A stretch of 5,964 bases of DNA from Opitutaceae bacterium (lineage in GTDB: Bacteria > Verrucomicrobiota > Verrucomicrobiae > Opitutales > Opitutaceae), in NCBI GenBank assembly GCA_031266495.1, contig JAISAX010000345.1, forward strand, positions 1-5,964. The letters are read 5' to 3'. Positions 1-5,964 of this stretch are shown here, in pieces; within the stretch, counting starts at the first letter, position 1, and each line of letters starts with the position of its first letter. Made by a program: the position numbers and the translations under genes. The notes below the pieces were generated by a model, which did no database searches, was not told where the DNA came from, and saw nothing but the letters and a program-made list of their open reading frames with translations.

Positions 1-2
1 CC

Positions 3-2096
3 CCCCCCCCCGCCGCCGCCAAACGCCTCGTCCTCTCCGCCGGTCCCGACTGGCGACCCCTCGCCTTCGAACACGACGTCGAACCCGGCGGCATCCTCGA
101 TTTTTCCCGCCTCCTCGACGCCCCCGCCGGCAAACATGGCCCCGTCGTCATCCGCGACGGCCATTTTTATTTTGAAAACCAGCCCGGCCAACGCGTCCGC
201 TTCTTCGGCGCCAACCTGAATTTCCAGACCAACTACATCAATCGCGACCTTGCCGACCGCCTCGCCCTCCGCCTTGCCCGTCTGGGTTACAACGCCGTTC
301 GTATCCATCACTTCGATGCACTCCTCCTCAAGCCCGACGCTGCCAGCAGTCACGACATCGATCCGGAAAAACTCGACCGCCTCGACTACCTCGCCTCCCG
401 CCTCAAAGCCGCCGGCATCTATATCAACATCGACCTCTTCAGCACCCGCTTCTTCCCTGCGGGCGAAATCAACGAACTCGCCACCCGTACCCGCAACGGT
501 ATCAAGCCCGCCGTCGCCGTCTCCCCCTCAGCGCAACGCGCATGGGAACACTTCGCCCGGAAACTCCTCACCCACCGCAACCCTCATACCGGCCTCACCT
601 GGGCCAAAGACCCGGCGCTCGTCGGCATCTGTCCCGTCAACGAAAACGTTCTCTCCGCCACCTGGGCCTCCGACGCCTCCATCGCCCAACTCTACCAGCA
701 ACGCTTCGCCGCCTGGCTTGCGGCGCAGGGCTCCGGCAAACTCTCCGAACGCGACCGTTCCCTCGCCTTCGCCCGCTTCCTCTCCGAACGCCAGCTCTCC
801 TCTCGGGCCTCCCTCGCCCGTTTTCTCAAAAACGACATCGGCACCCGCGTCCCGCTTACCGATATCAATCACCGCGACTACAAACCCCTCGCCCTCGTCC
901 GCGACCATCTCGACTACGTGGACGTGCACCGCTACTGGGACCACCCCCGCTTCGTCGGCGACTTGTGGGACCTCCCCTACCTCCACCTCGACGAACCCGC
1001 CCTGGGCAGGGACGCCGAGCTGCCGCGCCAGCTTTTCCCGACACGCATCGCCGGACTTCCCTACACGGTAACGGAATTCAACTACACTTTCCCCAATCGC
1101 TACCGCGCCGAAGCCGGACCGCTCTTCGGAGCCTATGCCGCGTTTCAGGATTGGGACGGCATCTGGCGGTTCGCCTACAACGGCGGCCTGGTGAACCATC
1201 TCACCGAGCCCTCGCCCATCGTCAGCTTCAACAGCTCCAACGACCCCGTCGCCACGCTCGCCGACCGTCTCATCGCCCTGCTATTCCTTCGCGGCGATGT
1301 CCGCCCCTCGGAAAACCTCATCGCCTTCGAGATCAATCCCTCCACCGCCTTCTCCTCCCCCGAAGCACTCGGCTCGTATTCCGACGATTTTTCCCGACTC
1401 GGTCTCGTCACCGGCCTCGGCACGGTCGTCACCGGCAACTATCGCGACACCGGACGCACGCTCCTTGCCACTGTCACCGAACCCGGCGGACACGGCACCC
1501 TCGGCGTTCCCTCCTTCGAGGAAACCCCGCGACTCCCGCAACAGATCCTCGCCGCCGACATCCTCCCGTCCGGCCGCTTCAACCCCGCCGCCCGCCGCTA
1601 CCGCAGCGACACCGGCGAACTCGACCTCGACGTCACTGCCGGCCGCTTCTCTGTCGTCACCCCGCGCACCGAAGCCTTCATGCTCACCCGCTCCGGCGAA
1701 GCCGGCGGCACAGTCCTCCACGTTTGCACCGACGGCCCCGCCATGGTCTCCGTTTCCGCCATGGACGACCAACCGCTCGCCACCAGTCGCCGTCTGCTGC
1801 TCCTGCACCTCACCGACGTGCAAAACACCGGAGCCCGTTTCCGCACCCCCGAACGCAAGATCCTTGAAGACCCGGGTTCCGTTCCGCTCCTCGTCCGCCA
1901 AGGTTCCGCCGACGTTACCCTTGCTCTTGCCGCACCCGCGAACGCCTCCGTCGCGATGCATGCCCTCTCCACCGGCGGCAAACGACTTTACACTCTCCCC
2001 GTCACTCACGCGGATACCGCCCTGACCTTCGCGCTCCAGACCTCGCAAGGCGGCCATCCGTCCGTACTCGCCTACGAACTCGAAATCACTCAATAG
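3..2096 (+). CDS. 5'-truncated clan GH-A glycoside hydrolase (GH5/cellulase-like), C-terminal 697 residues
   Basis: The reading frame is open from the first bases to the TAG at 2094-2096, and the start lies outside the window. The visible part begins with a short strand-rich lead (GHFYFEN, then FFGAN at residues 67-71) that usually precedes a (beta/alpha)8 barrel. RIHHFD at 100-105 fits the beta3 region. NEN at 213-215 looks like the acid/base site, with E214 as candidate proton donor. HRYW at 309-312 resembles the beta6 His-x-Tyr. VTEFN around 356-360 resembles the beta7 nucleophile, with E358 the candidate. Two glutamates on beta4 and beta7 are the signature of retaining clan GH-A enzymes. 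Residues from about 430 to 697 look like all-beta accessory domains. The role is probably hydrolysis of a beta-linked polysaccharide or oligosaccharide; the substrate cannot be told. Any signal peptide is lost with the N-terminus. An IclR-type regulator follows 102 bp downstream. The exact GH family is uncertain. Confidence 0.82.
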   Translation, partial: PPPAAAKRLVLSAGPDWRPLAFEHDVEPGGILDFSRLLDAPAGKHGPVVIRDGHFYFENQPGQRVRFFGANLNFQTNYINRDLADRLALRLARLGYNAVRIHHFDALLLKPDAASSHDIDPEKLDRLDYLASRLKAAGIYINIDLFSTRFFPAGEINELATRTRNGIKPAVAVSPSAQRAWEHFARKLLTHRNPHTGLTWAKDPALVGICPVNENVLSATWASDASIAQLYQQRFAAWLAAQGSGKLSERDRSLAFARFLSERQLSSRASLARFLKNDIGTRVPLTDINHRDYKPLALVRDHLDYVDVHRYWDHPRFVGDLWDLPYLHLDEPALGRDAELPRQLFPTRIAGLPYTVTEFNYTFPNRYRAEAGPLFGAYAAFQDWDGIWRFAYNGGLVNHLTEPSPIVSFNSSNDPVATLADRLIALLFLRGDVRPSENLIAFEINPSTAFSSPEALGSYSDDFSRLGLVTGLGTVVTGNYRDTGRTLLATVTEPGGHGTLGVPSFEETPRLPQQILAADILPSGRFNPAARRYRSDTGELDLDVTAGRFSVVTPRTEAFMLTRSGEAGGTVLHVCTDGPAMVSVSAMDDQPLATSRRLLLLHLTDVQNTGARFRTPERKILEDPGSVPLLVRQGSADVTLALAAPANASVAMHALSTGGKRLYTLPVTHADTALTFALQTSQGGHPSVLAYELEITQ

Positions 2097-2155
2097 GCAG
2101 ACGCGAACACCTCATTACACAGGGACAAAGCTCGACGCTCCCCATTCATTTAGAT

Positions 2156-2187
2156 TTCAGCCTTTCAGCCATTCAGTCCTTCAGGCT
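2156..2187 (+). repeat. Four tandem TTCAG octamers upstream of the IclR gene
   Basis: Four 8-bp units start at 2156, 2164, 2172 and 2180: TTCAGCCT, TTCAGCCA, TTCAGTCC and TTCAGGCT. The first five bases are identical in all units and the last three vary. The block ends 11 bp before the ATG at 2199, where a ribosome binding site would normally sit, and no purine-rich Shine-Dalgarno sequence is present. It could be a repeat-containing 5' leader, an operator or a slippage product. The periodicity is seen directly; any function is inference. Confidence 0.6.
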
Positions 2188-2198
2188 TTTCTTTGCGT

Positions 2199-3032
2199 AT
2201 GCCCGTCGTCCTCACCCTCGACAAAAGTCTCAACCTTCTTGAAGCCGTCCTTCGCGCCGAGGCCGGCATCGGCACGCGCGCCCTCGCCCAGCAACTCTGC
2301 ATCAACGTTGCCACCGCACACAACATCGCCATGACCTTCGTCGCGCGCGGTTATCTCCGACAGGACGAAACCACGCGCCTCTTTTACCCGGGCATGCGCC
2401 TCATGCACCTGGGCAACCACCCCACCTACCATCAGTTCCTCTCGACGGCCTCCTGCGGCGTCGTCCAGCGTCTTGCCGACGAACTCAACGAAACCGTGCA
2501 ACTCGTGGTCAACGACCAGGGCCGCTTCCTCAATCTCGCCTACGTCGCCGGCCAGCAGGCTCTCGCGGTCAACGACCTCAACGAAATCAAGCTCCGCAAC
2601 GCCCACGCCACCGCCTACGGCAAGATGCTCCTCGCCCACGCCGCTCCCGCCGCCCTCGAAAGCTATCTCACCCACTACGGACTCACCCCACATACCCCTT
2701 ACACGATTACCGAGCCCGCCACCTTCGCCGAAGAACTCTCAAGAATCCGCGCCCGAGGCTTCAGCCGCACCACCGATGAATTCAGTGAAGGCGTCAGCGC
2801 CGTCGCCGTCCCCGCACACGACGCCTGGGGCAATGTCTTCGCCGCCCTCGGAGCCAGCGCACCTACCATGCGTATCAGCAAGCCCGGCTACGCCGACACC
2901 ATCCTCGCCGCGCTTCGCCGTGCCGTCGTCGAAATCGAAAAGCTCTGGGCTCACGGCTCGCAACTTCCCGCCAATGGTGCTCCCCCTGGCAACCGCCGCG
3001 GACGACCGCGAAAAAACGCAGCCAGTCACTGA
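2199..3032 (+). CDS. IclR-family transcriptional regulator with AT-hook-like C-terminal tail
   Basis: This is a 277-residue DNA-binding regulator, near the usual IclR length of 240-280. Residues 5-60 form the winged helix-turn-helix: LDKSLNLLEAV is the first helix, and about 25-50 gives the HTH with recognition helix near NVATAHNIAMTFV. Residues from about 75 to 250 are the ligand-binding effector domain, marked by HATAYGKMLLA at 136-146, GFSRTTDEFSEGVSAVAVP at 187-205 and the strand FAALGASAPTMRI ending at 226. IclR proteins usually act as dimers or tetramers that sense a small metabolite, often an aromatic or sugar-derived acid. A basic tail, RRGRPRK at 266-272, follows and is not part of the standard family fold. 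I chose ATG 2199 over the in-frame TTG at 2193, which adds only two residues; neither has a clear Shine-Dalgarno. It follows the glycoside hydrolase on the same strand, so it may control that locus; the ligand is unknown. Confidence 0.9.
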   Translation: MPVVLTLDKSLNLLEAVLRAEAGIGTRALAQQLCINVATAHNIAMTFVARGYLRQDETTRLFYPGMRLMHLGNHPTYHQFLSTASCGVVQRLADELNETVQLVVNDQGRFLNLAYVAGQQALAVNDLNEIKLRNAHATAYGKMLLAHAAPAALESYLTHYGLTPHTPYTITEPATFAEELSRIRARGFSRTTDEFSEGVSAVAVPAHDAWGNVFAALGASAPTMRISKPGYADTILAALRRAVVEIEKLWAHGSQLPANGAPPGNRRGRPRKNAASH

Positions 3033-3071
3033 AACCGGTACTGCCCCCGCCTCTCCCCTGCAACTTCGGCC

Positions 3072-3091
3072 GCGGACGCGAAATCGTCCGC
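3072..3091 (+). other. Strong GC hairpin between the IclR gene and the glycoside hydrolase remnant
   Basis: GCGGACG at 3072-3078 pairs perfectly with CGTCCGC at 3085-3091 around the six-base loop CGAAAT. It lies 39 bp after the IclR stop and has no T-tract, so it is not a typical intrinsic terminator. A GGAGG follows at 3093-3097 and may be the old ribosome binding site of the broken gene downstream. The hairpin could be an end-of-transcript structure for the IclR gene or part of the leader of the lost gene. Confidence 0.45.
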
Positions 3092-3112
3092 CGGAGGCAT
3101 CAGAATACGGAC

Positions 3113-3223
3113 GGGCATCCCCTTGCCATCACCATGTGGGATTTTTCCTGGCTCGAACGCCGCTGGCCCGGCGCCGGCTACGAAGACCGGGACAAGACTG
3201 GTCTTCCTGCCGATCCGTCTTGA
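3113..3223 (+). pseudogene. Remnant of the 5' end of a cellulase-like glycoside hydrolase
   Basis: The frame through 3134 reads GHPLAIT followed by MWDFSWLERRWPGAGYED (ATG at 3134). From memory this closely matches the N-terminus of 'cellulase-like' glycoside hydrolases (Pfam Cellulase-like), where it continues into a WD..LDEL.ERGYDAVRID segment that starts the barrel. Here the match ends at about 3193 and the frame closes at the TGA at 3221-3223 after unrelated residues, giving only 29 codons from the ATG. Intact members run to several hundred residues, so this is a stump rather than a small gene. A GGAGG at 3093-3097 could be its former ribosome binding site. The junction lies at or in an inverted repeat (3182-3206). 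It sits beside another glycoside hydrolase and a regulator, as expected for a decayed carbohydrate-use locus. The family match is recalled, not computed. Confidence 0.55.
3182..3206 (+). repeat. Inverted repeat at the break point of the glycoside hydrolase remnant
   Basis: GAAGACC at 3182-3188 and GGTCTTC at 3200-3206 are a perfect 7-bp inverted repeat around 11 bases. A nested pair, AAGAC at 3194-3198 and GTCTT at 3201-3205, shares the right arm. The remnant's likely homology ends inside this element, so it may mark the deletion junction. A regulator operator is possible, but it does not match a known IclR site that I can recall. Confidence 0.4.
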
Positions 3224-3246
3224 AACGCGTCCCGGGCATCGGCACG

Positions 3247-3266
3247 TTTGATCCCTTTTAGTCAAA
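3247..3266 (+). promoter_or_regulatory. Small AT-richer inverted repeat in the typA leader
   Basis: TTTGA at 3247-3251 and TCAAA at 3262-3266 are inverted around ten bases that include CTTTTAG. This is the most AT-rich patch between 3224 and the typA start, so it is the likeliest place for the typA promoter or a small hairpin. I cannot fit convincing -35 and -10 boxes. No Shine-Dalgarno precedes the ATG at 3295. Confidence 0.2.
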
Positions 3267-3294
3267 AACACTGCCACGCCCTGTCGTTGCGCCT

Positions 3295-5115
<1,821 letters not shown>

Positions 5116-5149
5116 GGCGGGCACGTCCCGGGCCAGCGCCCTTTGCAAA

Positions 5150-5181
5150 GGAGGCAAGGACCCTCGACTCGCCTCCATTTT
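5150..5181 (+). terminator. Possible weak terminator after typA
   Basis: GGAGGC at 5150-5155 and GCCTCC at 5171-5176 form a 6-bp stem with a 15-base loop, followed by A and four Ts (5178-5181), 35 bp after the typA stop. The loop is long and the T-tract short, so this is a weak candidate. A 12-bp perfect palindrome, CCTTTGCAAAGG, at 5140-5151 overlaps its left edge and could form a competing structure. Confidence 0.3.
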
Positions 5182-5228
5182 CAGTTGTAAGGAACCGTAA
5201 GGAAACAAACGGAGCGAAGATGCGCGCA

Positions 5229-5259
5229 CGCAGCCACACGCCTCCGTGCGTGTGGGGCG
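5229..5259. repeat. Interrupted hairpin with 8-bp inner stem
   Basis: CCACACGC at 5234-5241 pairs perfectly with GCGTGTGG at 5248-5255 around a six-base loop. After a small bulge, CGC at 5229-5231 can pair with GCG at 5257-5259. No T-tract follows. It is probably part of the same repeat element as the hairpins 60 bp downstream, but this is inference. Confidence 0.45.
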
Positions 5260-5317
5260 TTGCCTCACCGCGCTCACCGCGACATCCGATCCGTATTCAC
5301 GGAGCGGAGAGGCAACG

Positions 5318-5358
5318 GGTTTTGGCGAGACGCCAAAACCGGCACGCGAGACGCGTGC
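5318..5358. repeat. Twin perfect hairpins with identical AGA loops
   Basis: The first hairpin has GGTTTTGGCG at 5318-5327, loop AGA and CGCCAAAACC at 5331-5340, a perfect 10-bp stem. One base later the second has GCACGCG at 5342-5348, loop AGA and CGCGTGC at 5352-5358, a perfect 7-bp stem. Both tips read GCG-AGA-CGC although the outer stems differ. The paired layout resembles REP/BIME-type dispersed palindromes. Only one pair lies in this window, so dispersal cannot be shown here. Confidence 0.55.
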
Positions 5359-5471
5359 GCTCCCCGGACCTTCCCGATCCCCGTACACCTGTTACCCATA
5401 TCCCCGGACAGAACACCGATCCCGGGACCCTCCCTGGCGACGCCAAACGCTTGCTCCCAAAAAATCCGGCT

Positions 5472-5704
5472 CTTCCCCCGCAGGGGAAGGGTCGGGCTGG
5501 ACGCAATCGGGGTTTTCCCCCGCGGGGGAAACGGCAAACCGGTCGCCGGGCAGGCTTTCCCCTGCGGGGGAAAGTTCAAACGGGCGGCCAGACAAGGTTT
5601 CCCCCCGAGGGGAAAGTCCAAACCGGACGCCGGGCAGGGTTTCCCCCGCGGGGGAAACCCCAGACGGGCGGCTGGACAGGTTTTCCCCCGGGGGGGGGGG
5701 GAAA
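5472..5704. repeat. Array of six 18-bp palindromes with an exact 42-bp period
   Basis: Six copies start at 5472, 5514, 5556, 5598, 5640 and 5682, always 42 bp apart. Copies 2 and 5 are the perfect palindrome TTTCCCCCGCGGGGGAAA. All copies keep pairing 7-bp arms: TTTCCCC/GGGGAAA in copies 2-6 and CTTCCCC/GGGGAAG in copy 1, where both partners of the outer pair changed together. The central bases vary: CGCA, CGCG, TGCG, CCGA, CGCG and, in copy 6, C plus an expanded G run (12 Gs at 5690-5701; 5 extra bases). The five 24-bp spacers are related, sharing a CAAACxGG...GGxCAGG theme, so the whole 42-bp unit is repeated. Related spacers, a short repeat and no cas genes argue against CRISPR. It could be a protein-binding array, a multi-hairpin RNA or a minisatellite. 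I see no mobile-element gene beside it. Confidence 0.9.
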
Positions 5705-5964
5705 GGGCAAAATGGACTGGACGTGAATCGGCATGGGCGGGAGCAGACAAACGCGTCACGAGGACGCATCCCGGCCACTTTGGCGGGTGGGGCTTGCGGG
5801 GTATCCCGGAAGCGTCCCACCGGCTGCGGTGGCGCGATAATCCTCGCTAACCCGGCTTCCGCTACTGGAGGCATGTAGCGCCGCAAGTCGTTGATCCATC
5901 GTGCAACCTCCGCCGAAGGTCGGGACTACAGGGCACCGGAGGCCCCGGAGCGGATTCGCGGGGG
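5705..5964. other. Unassigned end region, no convincing gene
   Basis: I see no supported gene apart from the doubtful minus-strand frame at 5756-5899. CTGGACGTGAATCGG at 5717-5731 resembles CTGGACGCAATCGG at 5497-5510 inside the first array spacer, so unit-like sequence runs past the last palindrome. A 6-bp hairpin, CCACCG at 5817-5822 and CGGTGG at 5827-5832 with loop GCTG, is present without a T-tract. I found no tRNA-like fold. Confidence 0.4.
5756..5899 (-). CDS. Doubtful 47-residue open frame with a good ribosome binding site
   Basis: On the minus strand an ATG (5897-5899) follows GGAGG (5907-5911) at a 7-base spacing, the best-placed Shine-Dalgarno in the window. The 47-residue product starts MDQRLAALHA, then becomes rich in Ser, Gly, Ala and Arg, and ends at a TGA (5756-5758). 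I recognise no family, signal peptide or membrane segment. All frames are open here because of high GC, so the site may be chance. It points into the palindrome array. Confidence 0.15.
   Translation of the reverse strand: MDQRLAALHASSSGSRVSEDYRATAAGGTLPGYPASPTRQSGRDASS

Larger units (their letters stand above)
5116..5471. other. Non-coding, hairpin-rich stretch between typA and the palindrome array
   Basis: I find no gene here. Several reading frames on both strands are open, but they have no homology I recognise, no ribosome binding site and no codon-position bias. The stretch holds the palindrome at 5140-5151, an 8-bp direct repeat GTAAGGAA at 5187-5194 and 5197-5204 (10-bp period), an interrupted hairpin at 5229-5259 and twin hairpins at 5318-5358. 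The density of small inverted repeats suggests an intergenic repeat element or a structured transcript tail. Confidence 0.5.

Noticed and set aside
542..1867. Long Arg/Pro/His-rich frames overlapping the glycoside hydrolase on both strands
   Set aside because: They are out-of-frame readings of a real gene; composition is extreme and no motif is found.
2193..2198. TTG at 2193 as the IclR start
   Set aside because: It adds only Met-Arg before the ATG at 2199 and has no better ribosome binding site; ATG is the simpler choice.
5472..5704. CRISPR array
   Set aside because: The repeats are only 18 bp and palindromic, the spacers are 24 bp and related to each other, and no cas gene is present.
5220..5726. 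Plus-strand 168-codon frame and similar overlapping frames through the repeat region
   Set aside because: They come from stop-free GC-rich repeats open in several frames; no ribosome binding site, domain or codon-position signal supports any of them.
5705..5964. tRNA or rRNA piece at the window end
   Set aside because: No cloverleaf arms, T-loop or known rRNA segment could be found on either strand.

Overview
The window is very GC-rich (well over 60 % by eye), with strong C/G preference at third codon positions. All confidently called genes are on the + strand. A 5'-truncated clan GH-A glycoside hydrolase, an IclR-family regulator, a BipA/TypA GTPase, almost no Shine-Dalgarno sites before the starts and a cellulase-like gene remnant together suggest a polysaccharide-degrading bacterium of the Verrucomicrobiota, perhaps an Opitutaceae-like lineage. 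That placement is inference from gene content and style; no marker here proves it. The window starts in an 11-base C run and ends in Gs, so it may be a whole contig that broke at homopolymers.

Layout. 3-2096 is the C-terminal 697 residues of a glycoside hydrolase with a (beta/alpha)8 catalytic core and a beta-rich tail. 2097-2198 is a short spacer holding four tandem TTCAG octamers directly before the next start. 2199-3032 is an IclR-family transcription factor with an unusual AT-hook-like C-terminus. 3033-3294 has no intact gene. It holds a strong hairpin and, at about 3113-3193, what looks like the first ~27 codons of a 'cellulase-like' glycoside hydrolase, cut off and closed by a stop at 3223. 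3295-5115 is a complete typA/bipA gene.

5116-5964 has no convincing gene and is dense in structured repeats. There is a weak terminator candidate after typA, an 8-bp direct repeat, an interrupted hairpin (5229-5259) and two back-to-back perfect hairpins that share a GCG-AGA-CGC tip (5318-5358). Then comes a regular array of six 18-bp palindromes of the type TTTCCCCCGCGGGGGAAA, each exactly 42 bp from the next (5472-5704). The last palindrome carries a 12-G run.

How it fits together: the glycoside hydrolase, the IclR regulator and the glycoside-hydrolase remnant look like part of a sugar- or polysaccharide-use locus with its local regulator, eroded on the typA side. typA is a housekeeping translation and ribosome-assembly GTPase unrelated to it. 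The palindrome array is the most unusual item. Its 7-bp arms always pair, including one compensatory base-pair change, while its loops and spacers vary, and its period equals about four turns of B-DNA. It could be a protein-binding array, a multi-hairpin transcript or a structured minisatellite. The sequence alone does not decide among these.
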